NCBI GenBank assembly: GCA_017745235.1
Contig: JAGHZU010000005.1
Location: 1-64,000 of the forward strand
Direction: 5' to 3'
Source: Caulobacter sp.
Lineage (GTDB): Bacteria; Pseudomonadota; Alphaproteobacteria; Caulobacterales; Caulobacteraceae
Length of the DNA stretch: 64,000 nucleotides
In this document: one piece after another, positions 33,894 through 42,567 of the stretch
How the letters are laid out: the number at the start of each line of letters is the position of its first letter
Position numbering within the stretch: position 1 is the first letter of the stretch
The notes under the pieces: generated by a model
Told to the model about the DNA's origin: nothing
Seen by the model: only the letters and a program-made list of their open reading frames with translations
Databases searched by the model: none
Position numbers and translations under genes: made by a program

Positions 33894-35966
33894 ATGCGTT
33901 CCAGATTGATGCTCGGTGCGTGCCTGGTAAGCGCGATGGGGGCCGCCACCATGGCTTTCGCAGCCGAACCTGTGGCGGTGACCATCGACGGCGCCCAACG
34001 CGCGGCGCCGGTCACCAAGTACGAATACGGCATGTTCATCGAGCCTATCGGGGGGCTGGTCGCCCGCACGCTCTGGGCGGAGATGCTGGACGATCGCAAA
34101 TTCTACTATCCCGTCGTCACGCCCGCCCTCGACCAGCCCGCCCCTCCCAACGCCGAAGGTCGGCCTGGCGTGACTTACCGAAAGTGGCGGCCCGTGGGCG
34201 CTGACGATGCGGTCTTCATGGACACCAAGGCGCCCTATGTCGGCCGGCAGAGCCCAGTAGTTCGCGTCGACGCCACGGCCCGCAAGGGTCTGTCGCAAGC
34301 GGGGATCGGCCTGGCCAAGGGCAAGCGCTACGATGGCCACCTGCAACTCTCAGGCGATCCGGGCGCCAGGGTCGAGGTGGCCTTGATCTGGGGCGATGGT
34401 CCCGACGCGCGCCAGACCGTGACCCTTCCCGCCCCAGGCGCCGACTGGCAGCGCGTCGACTTCAGCTTCACCCCCACGGCCGATGCGACCGACGCCCGCC
34501 TGGAGATCACCGGCCTTGGCTCGGGCTCGTTCCGAGTTGGCGCGGTCTCCCTGATGCCTTCCGACAACATCCGCGGCTGGCGCGCGGACACCACAGCGAT
34601 CGCCAGATCGCTCAATTCGGGCATGTGGCGCCTGCCAGGCGGAAACTTCCTGTCGGACTGGGATTGGCACAGCGCCATCGGTCCTCGCGACAAGCGCCCT
34701 CCGATGTTCGACCACGCCTGGAGCGCGATGCAGCCCGACGACATCGGGATGGACGAATGGATGGACCTGACGAGGATCATCGGCGTCGAGCCCTATGTCA
34801 CCGTCAACGCCGGGCTCGGCGACGCCAACTCGGCGGCCGAGGAGGTCGAATACCTCAACGGGCCGGTCACCAGCGCCTGGGGCGCGCGTCGGGCGGCCAA
34901 CGGTCACCCCGAGCCCTATGGCGTGAAATTCTGGAACATCGGCAACGAGCCCTACGGCTGGTGGCAGATCGGCAAGACCTCGCTCGACTATTTCATGATC
35001 AAGCACAACGCCTTCGCCGACGCGATGCGAGCGGTCGACCCGACCATAACCCTGATCGGGTCCGGCGCCATGCCCGACCAAATGCACCCGCGCGACACAA
35101 AGGAAAACGCCTCGCTAGAGAGCATCGCCCCCAAGTTCGGCACCGAATGGGATTGGACCGGCGGCCTCCTGGCCAAGGCCTGGGGTAATTTCGACGGCAT
35201 TTCCGAACACTGGTACGACCAGCCCGAACAGCGCCCCAACGCGCCCAAGGACGCGGAACTGATCGAATATGCGCGCGCGCCGTCAAACCAGGTGCGGATG
35301 AAGGCCGAGCAGTGGAAAATCTATCAGAAGCGCTTCCCGGCGATGGAGGCCAAGAAGATCTTCCTGTCGATCGACGAGTACGCCTATTTCGGCGAGGTCA
35401 ACCTCAAGTCCGCCCTCGCCTACGCGATGGTTCTGCAGGAGATGCTGCGACACACCGATTTCCTGACCATGAGCGCTTTCACGACCGGGGCCTCGACCAT
35501 GGACATCACGCCTACGACCTCGACGCTCAATACGACCGGCCTGGTTTTCAAGCTCTACGGCGATCGTTTCGGGACGGGTGTCACCCCGCTGGCCGTCCAA
35601 GGACAGGCCCCGCAACCCGCCCCGCGATATCCGGTCGGCTTCGCCCATCCGCAGGTGCGCGCCGGCAGCGCGACCTATCCGCTCGACGTGATCGCGGGCC
35701 TGACGCCCGACGGCAAGAGCCTTCGAATTGGCGTCGTCAACGCCACCTTCGAAACCCAGACCATCAAGCTCGATCTCAAATCGCTTGCTGCGAGCGGATC
35801 CGGCCGCAAATGGGTGCTGAGCGGGCCCGACTTGAAGGCTCAGAACAAGGTCGGAGCGCCGGACGGCGTCACCATCGTCCAGAGTTCCGCGGGCCGCTTC
35901 GCTCGCAGCCTGGCGGTCTCGCCCACGTCTGTGACGATCTTCGAATACCCGATCGGCCGGCGCTGA
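33894..35966 (+). CDS. Large secreted GH51 alpha-L-arabinofuranosidase with carbohydrate-binding insert
   Basis: A 690-residue GH51 protein with a signal peptide ending at AFAA (about residue 24). KYEYGMFIEPIGGLVARTLWAEMLDDRKF opens the domain. A beta-sandwich insert at about 85-225 (YDGHLQLSGDPGARVEVALIWGD to GSFRVGAVSLMP) resembles a CBM4-like module, as in other long GH51 enzymes. Catalysis: acid/base E352 (NIGNEPYGW) and nucleophile E495 (SIDEYAYF). GGGAGG lies before the ATG. It differs clearly from the shorter GH51 at 21907, so the two probably act on different substrates (polymer versus oligosaccharide). It is divergent from the CE1-type esterase and convergent with the cupin gene. Confidence 0.92.
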   Translation: MRSRLMLGACLVSAMGAATMAFAAEPVAVTIDGAQRAAPVTKYEYGMFIEPIGGLVARTLWAEMLDDRKFYYPVVTPALDQPAPPNAEGRPGVTYRKWRPVGADDAVFMDTKAPYVGRQSPVVRVDATARKGLSQAGIGLAKGKRYDGHLQLSGDPGARVEVALIWGDGPDARQTVTLPAPGADWQRVDFSFTPTADATDARLEITGLGSGSFRVGAVSLMPSDNIRGWRADTTAIARSLNSGMWRLPGGNFLSDWDWHSAIGPRDKRPPMFDHAWSAMQPDDIGMDEWMDLTRIIGVEPYVTVNAGLGDANSAAEEVEYLNGPVTSAWGARRAANGHPEPYGVKFWNIGNEPYGWWQIGKTSLDYFMIKHNAFADAMRAVDPTITLIGSGAMPDQMHPRDTKENASLESIAPKFGTEWDWTGGLLAKAWGNFDGISEHWYDQPEQRPNAPKDAELIEYARAPSNQVRMKAEQWKIYQKRFPAMEAKKIFLSIDEYAYFGEVNLKSALAYAMVLQEMLRHTDFLTMSAFTTGASTMDITPTTSTLNTTGLVFKLYGDRFGTGVTPLAVQGQAPQPAPRYPVGFAHPQVRAGSATYPLDVIAGLTPDGKSLRIGVVNATFETQTIKLDLKSLAASGSGRKWVLSGPDLKAQNKVGAPDGVTIVQSSAGRFARSLAVSPTSVTIFEYPIGRR

Positions 35967-35972
35967 CCTGAC

Positions 35973-35999
35973 GGGCGCCGCCCCTCGAGGTCGGCGCCC
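35973..35999. terminator. Hairpin between GH51 and the cupin gene
   Basis: GGGCGCCG (35973-35980) and CGGCGCCC (35992-35999) pair around an 11-nt loop at the meeting point of two convergent genes. Confidence 0.5.
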
Positions 36000-37024
36000 T
36001 AACCGCCGCGCAACGCGCGCATGACCAAGGCTCGGACACGACCATAGGCGCTCTTGTCGAGCAGGCCATGGCGGTCGGCCGGGAGATGGGCCAGCGGATG
36101 GCCGTCGGGCCGGAAGACGTAATGGTCGAAGAAGGCGCGCCATGCCGCGCGTTCTTCCGGCGGCCTGTCCGCGATGGCGGTCATCGCCAGCATCATCGTC
36201 AGATAGGGCGCGTCGGGTCCCATGGCCGTTCCATCCCACCAGTAGTTCACCAGCATGTTGGCCGGCTCCAGCGCCTCCACCTGATGCCACCAGAGTTTGG
36301 GCAGAAAGAGCGCATCTCCCGGCTCGAGCTCGACAATGCGGGCGCGATCGGCGGCGGCCGCGAACCGCGGGTAACGCGGATCGCCGGCCGGAGCCCCGAC
36401 CGCCAGGGCGATCGGCTGGCCCGCCAGGGTGTGGTCGATCGGCCCGACATAAAGAGCACCGACAGCATCGGGAGGATAGAGCGTGAAGCGTCGCCGTCCC
36501 GCCACGACGCAGGCCAGGTTCTCATAGGTGTCGTAATGGCAGGCCACACGGCTGGCGTTGCCCAGCCAAGCGCGCGGCTGGACGCCGGGGGCCAGCAGAT
36601 CAGTTCGATTGTCCGCGCCAAAGCCCGGAAGATAATCCTCGATCGGCAAGGAGCCCATGTAGACGCTGGCGAGGCGACGGTCCGCGGAAGCTTCGCCGAT
36701 ACGCTCCAAACCCTGCGCCAGGGTCAGCGACTGGCGCTCGAAATTGAAGCCGTCCGGCCCGTCGCCATAGTCATAGCGCCCTTCGATGGCCGGCGCGCCT
36801 ACGAACGCTTCCCCCAACCGCTCGGAAGCGAAGGACACGAGATACGCCGACAACGCCGCCCATCCGTCTCGGGCGGCGCGCACCGCCGGCCAGTCCCGAC
36901 AAAGGCCGGGCAAGATCACTGGCTCGCAGCCGATCGCCAAGGCCTGGGCGAGACCCGCCGCACCATCCTGGGCGAGTTGCTCCAGCTCGATCTTCCGAAA
37001 TTCCTGCGAGGCGCGCGCCATCAT
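35999..37024 (-). CDS. Cupin_8/JmjC-like Fe(II)/2-oxoglutarate oxygenase
   Basis: A 341-residue protein of the cupin_8 (JmjC-like) family. An iron-binding triad is visible: H and D in CHYDTYENLACVV and the late His in KLWWHQVEAL, after GDALFLP. Family members hydroxylate proteins or small molecules. In this type of cassette the substrate is unknown. The N-terminus (IGCEPVILPGLCRDWPAV) is the usual one for the group. Its ATG overlaps the SapC stop codon (ATGA), so the two are co-translated, and both are divergent from the TonB receptor. No signal peptide, so it acts in the cytoplasm. Proposed link: the same cassette includes a halogenase-like protein across the receptor gene. Confidence 0.85.
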   Translation of the reverse strand: MMARASQEFRKIELEQLAQDGAAGLAQALAIGCEPVILPGLCRDWPAVRAARDGWAALSAYLVSFASERLGEAFVGAPAIEGRYDYGDGPDGFNFERQSLTLAQGLERIGEASADRRLASVYMGSLPIEDYLPGFGADNRTDLLAPGVQPRAWLGNASRVACHYDTYENLACVVAGRRRFTLYPPDAVGALYVGPIDHTLAGQPIALAVGAPAGDPRYPRFAAAADRARIVELEPGDALFLPKLWWHQVEALEPANMLVNYWWDGTAMGPDAPYLTMMLAMTAIADRPPEERAAWRAFFDHYVFRPDGHPLAHLPADRHGLLDKSAYGRVRALVMRALRGG

Positions 37025-37701
37025 GCGGCGAGCTTGTCGTTCCGCAACTTCGCCAGGGCGGAAACATGCTTGAGCGACCCGTTCATGGCGTAGATCAGTT
37101 GCAGATCGCCCTGGCGAAACAGCTCAAGCACGGCGGCGTCATCGAGTTCGGCCAGCGTATCGAGGCTGACGGTATACAGTCCGTTCAACGACAGGGTTTT
37201 CCCGTCGTCGAATGACAACTCGATATCGATCGGCTCGACGAGCTTGCGCGCCAGCAGCGCCTGAATGAACCGCTCGCTCTCGTCCACGCCGGCGCGCATC
37301 TGCGCCAGCACGTGCTGGAGTCGGCGGGCGGCGGACGTGGGCTGTCCCTGAACGTCGAAGAGCGCCGCGCCTTGATGGCCGGAGAACCTTGGGTGGCTGA
37401 GATCCACGGCGATCTCGCCGCTGTCGGTCGCGAAGAAGCCCTGGCGCTCCAGATCCAGAGGCGTGAAGACGGCCTGCCCCGCGCCCGCCGCGCCAAGGAG
37501 ATTTTCTCCCGGTTCGAAACCGAACATCGCACCGGCGTAGAAGCGGCCCGTCTCGGCGTTCTTCGTCAGGAAGATGGGACAAACGGCTGCGGCCGCCACG
37601 AACTCGGACGGGACGACCTGAACAAAGTGCGGGGCCGCCGCCGGCAACCGGCCAAGCCGCAGATGGCCGTGATCCTGGGCGTTCAGCAACTGCAGATCCA
37701 T
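37021..37701 (-). CDS. sapC: SapC-family protein
   Basis: A 226-residue SapC-family protein, named after a Campylobacter surface-layer locus; its biochemical role is unknown. Family features: HFVQVVPSEFVAAAAVCPIFLTKNAETGRFYAGAMFGFEPGENL and the late LSLNGLYTVSLDTLAELDDAAVLELFRQGDLQLIYAMNGSLKHV. The ATG at 37701 is preferred to 37713 because GGAGG sits 6 bases before it. It has no signal peptide. SapC genes often accompany TonB receptors, cupin_8 proteins and tryptophan-halogenase-like proteins in Caulobacter relatives, as here. GntR- and LacI-type sites lie about 90-120 bp upstream. Confidence 0.88.
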   Translation of the reverse strand: MDLQLLNAQDHGHLRLGRLPAAAPHFVQVVPSEFVAAAAVCPIFLTKNAETGRFYAGAMFGFEPGENLLGAAGAGQAVFTPLDLERQGFFATDSGEIAVDLSHPRFSGHQGAALFDVQGQPTSAARRLQHVLAQMRAGVDESERFIQALLARKLVEPIDIELSFDDGKTLSLNGLYTVSLDTLAELDDAAVLELFRQGDLQLIYAMNGSLKHVSALAKLRNDKLAA

Positions 37702-37787
37702 GGCTTCCTCCATGCCGATCCCTGTTTGCCGGGCCGGTCCTGATGAGCCTTAGCGCGTAAGTCGCGACGGATTCAACCCGCCAAAAC

Positions 37788-37798
37788 TACACCGACAA
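37788..37798. promoter_or_regulatory. GntR-type operator candidate (weak)
   Basis: TACACCGACAA, with two mismatches to TNGTNNNACNA; on the minus strand it reads TATTTGTCGGTGTAG, clearly akin to the other sites. It is 9 bp from a LacI-type site. Confidence 0.45.
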
Positions 37799-37807
37799 AT
37801 ACATATT

Positions 37808-37819
37808 GATACCGGTACC
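37808..37819. promoter_or_regulatory. LacI-type operator candidate
   Basis: GATACCGGTACC fits GNTANCGNTANC with a perfect TACCGGTA core, in the 300-bp divergent region between SapC and the TonB receptor. Confidence 0.7.
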
Positions 37820-38001
37820 TTTCGGCGCTAACGTCCGCTCATAACAAAATAATGCATGCGGGAGGATGTGATGCGGTTAGAGCGCCCAACCTTGGCGATT
37901 CCTCCTTCGTAGCCAGTCAATTCGCGGGGCAACCACGCCCACGGATAAGGCCGGCCAATACGTGCCGGCGATAATTCATCCCATGGCACATGGAGGGGGA
38001 A

Positions 38002-40956
38002 ATGAAGGTCTCCAACTTCAATAATCAGAGTAGAATTGCGCGCTGGACGGGTGGAAAGCTCGCCCTCGCCAGTGCGTCGAGCTTGCTGGTTCTGGCCATC
38101 TGCGGCGTTGCGGAAGCCAGGGACAGCTCTGACGCCGCCATCGCCACCGCCTCGGCTCAAGCCGCGCCAGCGGCCGAGCCGGAAAAGGCGGCCACGCCGC
38201 AAAATTCCGACTCGACCGCCGTCGAAGAAGTGGTCGTCACCGGTCTGCGCGGCTCCCTGCAGCGCAACCTCGACATCAAGCGAAGCTCGGCCGGCGTGGT
38301 CGACGCCATCTCCGCCGAGGACATCGGCAAGTTCCCGGACTCGAACGTCGCGGCCTCGCTGCAACGCCTGCCTGGTGTTTCCATCCAGCGGGCCGGCGCG
38401 CGCGGCGAGCCACAGGGCATCACCGTTCGCGGCTTCGGCGGCGACTTCAACGAAACCCTCTATGACGGCCGCCGGATCTCGACGGCCACTGGCGGACGCT
38501 CGGTCGACTTCAGCACCGTCGGCGCAGACTTCGTGGGCGGCCTCAGCGTCCTGAAGACGCCCGACGTCTCGCTGTCCAGCAGCTCGATCGGCGCCACGGT
38601 CAATGTCCAGTTCCCCAAGCCGTTCGACCATCCGGGCCGCCGGATGGCCTTCACGGCCTCGGGCTCGGTGCAGGACGGCGCGGACAAGTTCGTGCCGACC
38701 GTGGGCGCCCTTTTCAGCGACACGTTCGCCGACAACAAATTCGGCGTGCTGGTCGATGCGATGTATACGCGCCACGACACCCAGACCAACCGCGTCTACG
38801 TCAGCGGTTGGCCGGGCGGCTACTACGCGCCCTGCCAGTTGACGGCCTCCTGCACGTCCGCCGAACTGGCGAACAAGACCGTCCTGGGCTGGTTCGAGCA
38901 GCAAGCCGGGGCCACACAGATCTACACCAAGGACGAACGCCTCGACGGCCGCATCGCCTTGCAATGGTCGCCGGTCGAAGGCGTGACGGTCACCCTGGAT
39001 GACAACTATTCGCGCCAGAGCATCCGGTCCGACAACTTCGGTTACGGCATCTGGTTCAACCAGGATGGGCTTCGGAACGTCAAGCTTGACGAGAATGGAA
39101 CGACGGTCGACTTCACCCAGGCCGGTTCGCAGACCGACTTCACGGCAGGCACCGATCGTTCCGTCCTCCGCACCAACCAGACCGGACTGAACGTCCAATG
39201 GGAGGTGTCCGATAACCTCAAGTTCGAAGGCGACGCCAGCTACGCCAAGAGCTGGCTGAATCCCGGCGGCGAGATCACCAGCGACAACGCCGACGTGGGT
39301 TATGGCTTCGGCATCGGCCCGTCCCTGGGCATCAGCATCGGGGGCGACAGCAAGAACACCCTGCCTGTGCTGCACAACTACGGCCCCAACGGCGACGCCG
39401 CGCGCTGGGCGGATCCGTCCGTCATCGGCTCCCACGTGGTGGTCCGCCAAGCTCAGCAGAACACCGACGTCGTCAAGCAAGTGCGGTTCGCCGGGTCCTG
39501 GGAGCAGGAAGGCTTCAAGATCAAGGCCGGCGGCACCTACCTAGAAGACCACTACCAGTTCCAGCAAAGCAACACGTTCGTGAATAACTTCTGGCAAGCC
39601 TATCCGGGCTATGGCCCGGCCTCCGGCGCCAATGGCGGGGTCATGGTTCCGGCCAGCCTGTTCAAAGAACGCGTCAGCACCAAGGACTTCATCCCCGGTT
39701 TCGACGGCGCCCTGCCGCCCTACCTCCTGAAGTTCGACGCCCGTGAATACCAGCAGTTCCTGTCGAGCCTGGGCAATCCGCAGACCAAGAACATTCCTGG
39801 CTTCAACTACGGCGGGAGCGGCGTCGGGACCAACTTCACCGGCGCATTCGACATGGCGCTGGACAACGGCAGCATTCGCGACATCACCGAAAAGACCTGG
39901 GCGCTGTTCGTGAAGGCCAACTTCGATGTGGACGTGGCCGGCATGCCGTTCCACTTCAACGCAGGCGTTCGCGAAGAGAACACCCACGTCACGTCGGCCG
40001 GCTTCGGCCAGGTGCCAATCGCGATCACGCGCAGCGCTGGGGACCCCACCCTGCTGACCGTGACCCTGAGCGATCCGCAGAGCGTCTCGACCAAGAGCAA
40101 CTACTCGTATCTGCTGCCCAGCGTCGACATGAAGCTGGAGCTGACCGAAAGCGTGCACCTGCGTCTGGACGCCTCACGCACCCTGACCCGCCCGGGCCTC
40201 AACCTGCTGACCCCCGTGGCCAGCGTCGGCACCGGCCAGCGCGTTGGAGCTCTGACGGCCAGCGGCGGCAGCCCCGCACTGAAACCCTACCTAGCCGACA
40301 ACTTCGACGCCGCGGTGGAGTGGTATTACAAGCCGAACTCGTATGCGGCGGTGAACTTCTTCATCAAGGACGTCAGCAACTTCATCGTCGGCGGCACCCA
40401 GCGGCAGACGATCAACGGCGTGATCGATCCGACGACGGGCCAACCGGCCGTCTTCAGTGTCACCCAGCAGGTGAACGGCCCCGAAGCCACCGTGCGCGGG
40501 GTGGAACTGGCCTGGCAGCACGTGTTCGGCGACAGCGGCTTCGGCTTCAACGCCAACGCCACGTTCGTCGACACCAACAAGCCCTACGATCCCAAGGACA
40601 TCTCTCAGAGCGGCTTTGCGATCACCGGCCTGGCTGACTCCGCCAACCTCGTGGCCTTCTATGACAAGAACGGCCTTGAGGCCCGGGTTGCAGTCAACTA
40701 CCGCAAAGGGTATCTGCGTCAGTTCGGCCAGAACCAGAACACCGGCGCCTTCGGTTCGGAGCCGACGTTCGAGAACCCGAACCTGCAGATCGACTTCAGC
40801 GGCAGCTACGCCCTCACCAAGCAGATCAACCTGTTTGTCGAGGCGCTCAACCTGACCAACGAGGTACAGAGCACGCACGGACGCTTCAGCAACCAGTTGC
40901 TGGACGTCTTCGCCTACGGCCGCCGCTACACTGCCGGGGCGCGTTTCCGCTTCTAG
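38002..40956 (+). CDS. TonB-dependent receptor, Caulobacter/Xanthomonas type
   Basis: A 984-residue outer-membrane receptor. The signal peptide ends near GVAEA (about residue 38) and is followed by an Ala/Pro-rich stretch and a TonB box (VEEVVVTGLRGSLQRNLDIKR). The plug contains VVDAISAEDIGKFPDSNVAASLQRLPGVSIQR and ITVRGFGGDFNETLYDGRR, a signature of the receptor family expanded in Caulobacter and Xanthomonas. It ends in AGARFRF. The ATG at 38002 is preferred to 37990 because GGAGGGGGAA lies 2-9 bases before it. It is flanked by SapC/cupin (divergent) and the halogenase-like gene (downstream), a known neighbourhood for carbohydrate-responsive receptors. The ligand is inferred to be a hemicellulose oligosaccharide. 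Confidence 0.93.
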   Translation: MKVSNFNNQSRIARWTGGKLALASASSLLVLAICGVAEARDSSDAAIATASAQAAPAAEPEKAATPQNSDSTAVEEVVVTGLRGSLQRNLDIKRSSAGVVDAISAEDIGKFPDSNVAASLQRLPGVSIQRAGARGEPQGITVRGFGGDFNETLYDGRRISTATGGRSVDFSTVGADFVGGLSVLKTPDVSLSSSSIGATVNVQFPKPFDHPGRRMAFTASGSVQDGADKFVPTVGALFSDTFADNKFGVLVDAMYTRHDTQTNRVYVSGWPGGYYAPCQLTASCTSAELANKTVLGWFEQQAGATQIYTKDERLDGRIALQWSPVEGVTVTLDDNYSRQSIRSDNFGYGIWFNQDGLRNVKLDENGTTVDFTQAGSQTDFTAGTDRSVLRTNQTGLNVQWEVSDNLKFEGDASYAKSWLNPGGEITSDNADVGYGFGIGPSLGISIGGDSKNTLPVLHNYGPNGDAARWADPSVIGSHVVVRQAQQNTDVVKQVRFAGSWEQEGFKIKAGGTYLEDHYQFQQSNTFVNNFWQAYPGYGPASGANGGVMVPASLFKERVSTKDFIPGFDGALPPYLLKFDAREYQQFLSSLGNPQTKNIPGFNYGGSGVGTNFTGAFDMALDNGSIRDITEKTWALFVKANFDVDVAGMPFHFNAGVREENTHVTSAGFGQVPIAITRSAGDPTLLTVTLSDPQSVSTKSNYSYLLPSVDMKLELTESVHLRLDASRTLTRPGLNLLTPVASVGTGQRVGALTASGGSPALKPYLADNFDAAVEWYYKPNSYAAVNFFIKDVSNFIVGGTQRQTINGVIDPTTGQPAVFSVTQQVNGPEATVRGVELAWQHVFGDSGFGFNANATFVDTNKPYDPKDISQSGFAITGLADSANLVAFYDKNGLEARVAVNYRKGYLRQFGQNQNTGAFGSEPTFENPNLQIDFSGSYALTKQINLFVEALNLTNEVQSTHGRFSNQLLDVFAYGRRYTAGARFRF

Positions 40957-40973
40957 TTCCCTTTTCCTCACTA

Positions 40974-41004
40974 GACTGGGAACGTTCGGTTCGCGTTCCC
41001 AGTC
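40974..41004 (+). terminator. Terminator-like hairpin between receptor and halogenase genes
   Basis: GACTGGGAACG (40974-40984) and CGTTCCCAGTC (40994-41004) form a perfect 11-bp stem with a 9-nt loop, then GCTTTT. It ends only 19 bp before the next start codon, so it probably lowers rather than abolishes expression of the downstream gene. Confidence 0.75.
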
Positions 41005-41022
41005 GCTTTTCCACGACAAGCC

Positions 41023-42567
41023 ATGGTCCGTCCGGTCAAAAACATCGTCATCGTCGGCGGCGGTACGGCTGGCTGGCTAACCGCCGGCGTGATCGCCGCC
41101 AAGCATCGCGCCCGACAAGCCACGGGCTTTACAGTAACGTTAGTGGAGTCGCCGACCACGCCGATCATCGGCGTCGGCGAAGGCACCTGGCCGACGCTGC
41201 GTACGACCCTGGCCAAGATCGGCGTTTCTGAAACCGACTTCTTCCGCGAGTGCGACGCCGCCTTCAAGCAAGGCGCCCGGTTTGCGCGCTGGACCACGGG
41301 CGAGCCCGACGACGCATATTATCATCCGCTCGTGCTGCCCCAGAGCTTCTCTCAGATCAATCTGGCGCCTCACTGGCTGGCCGGGGGGGCGGCGGGCAGC
41401 TTCTGCGACGCGGTCTGCCCCCAAGGCGTCCTCTGCGACGAAGGGCTAGGCCCCAAGACCATCACCGCGCCGCCCTATCAAGGCGCGGCCAACTACGCCT
41501 ACCATCTGGACGCCGGCAAGTTCGCGCCCTTCCTGCAACGCCATTGCTGCGAGAAGCTGGGCGTTCGCCATGTCCTGGCCGATGTGCGCGGCGTGGCTCT
41601 TGCCGACGACGGCGACATCCGCGCCGTGGTGACCGAGCAGGCCGGCGAGATCGAAGGCGATCTGTTCGTCGACTGCACCGGCTTTCGGTCGCTGCTGCTT
41701 GGCGAGACCCTGGGCGTGAAATTCCACGACTGCGGCGATGTCCTTTTCTGCGACGCCGCCCTGGCCGTCCAAGTCCCCTACGAACATTCCGACAGCCCCA
41801 TCTCAACCCACACCATCTCGACCGCCCAGTCGGCTGGTTGGATATGGGACATCGGCCTGCCGACCCGGCGCGGCACCGGGCACGTCTACTCCAGTCGCCA
41901 CATCTCCGATGACGAAGCCGAGCGGGAGCTGCGGGCCTATCTCGGCCCGGCCGGGAAAGACCTGCCCGTCCGCAAGATCTCCATCCGGTCGGGACACCGC
42001 GAAACCTTCTGGAAGCGCAACTGCGTGGCCGTGGGCCTGGCGGCCGGCTTCCTGGAGCCGTTGGAGGCCTCGGCCATCGTGCTGATCGAGCTGTCGGCCA
42101 AGCTCATCGCCGAGCAGATGCCCGCCTGCCGCGAGGTGATGGACATCGTGGCCTCGCGCTTCAACGCCACCACCCACTACCGCTGGGGCCGGATCATAGA
42201 CTTCCTGAAGCTGCACTACGTGCTCAGCCAAAGGACCGACAGCGCCTTCTGGCGCGACAACCGTGATCCCGAGACCATCCCCGAACGCCTTTCGGATCTG
42301 CTGCTGCTATGGCGCCACCAGCCGCCATGGTTGACCGAAGAGTTCGACCGCGCCGACGAGGTGTTCCCCGCGGCCAGCTATCAGTATGTGCTCTACGGAA
42401 TGGGCTTCCGCACCGCGGTCGAGCCCGCCGCCCTGGCCGAGGAAAGCGCGCTGGCCCAGCGCGCCTTCCGCGAAAACGCCATTCTGGGCGAACGCCTGAG
42501 AAGCGGCCTTCCGAAGCACCGCGACCTGATCCGCAAGATCGTCGAACACGGCTTGCAGCCGGTATGA
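41023..42567 (+). CDS. Flavin-dependent tryptophan-halogenase-like protein
   Basis: A 514-residue flavin-dependent halogenase-family protein. The FAD motif is VIVGGGTAGWLTAG (9-22). The catalytic Lys is kept: K82 in FRECDAAFKQGARF (PrnA K79), as is the catalytic Glu: E348 in FLEPLEASAI (PrnA E346). The WxWxIP motif appears as W273-I-W275-D-I-G278, with Gly for the usual Pro. The expected reaction is regioselective halogenation with FADH2, O2 and halide, but no flavin reductase is nearby and the true substrate of TonB-receptor-linked members is unknown. No signal peptide. It is likely co-transcribed with the receptor through a weak terminator, and its stop codon overlaps the next start (ATGA). 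Confidence 0.88.
   Translation: MVRPVKNIVIVGGGTAGWLTAGVIAAKHRARQATGFTVTLVESPTTPIIGVGEGTWPTLRTTLAKIGVSETDFFRECDAAFKQGARFARWTTGEPDDAYYHPLVLPQSFSQINLAPHWLAGGAAGSFCDAVCPQGVLCDEGLGPKTITAPPYQGAANYAYHLDAGKFAPFLQRHCCEKLGVRHVLADVRGVALADDGDIRAVVTEQAGEIEGDLFVDCTGFRSLLLGETLGVKFHDCGDVLFCDAALAVQVPYEHSDSPISTHTISTAQSAGWIWDIGLPTRRGTGHVYSSRHISDDEAERELRAYLGPAGKDLPVRKISIRSGHRETFWKRNCVAVGLAAGFLEPLEASAIVLIELSAKLIAEQMPACREVMDIVASRFNATTHYRWGRIIDFLKLHYVLSQRTDSAFWRDNRDPETIPERLSDLLLLWRHQPPWLTEEFDRADEVFPAASYQYVLYGMGFRTAVEPAALAEESALAQRAFRENAILGERLRSGLPKHRDLIRKIVEHGLQPV

Noticed and set aside
41133..41144. AGTAACGTTAGT, a LacI-operator-like core inside the halogenase gene
   Set aside because: It lacks the outer G and C of the consensus and lies within coding sequence; it could still be an internal auxiliary operator but the evidence is thin.
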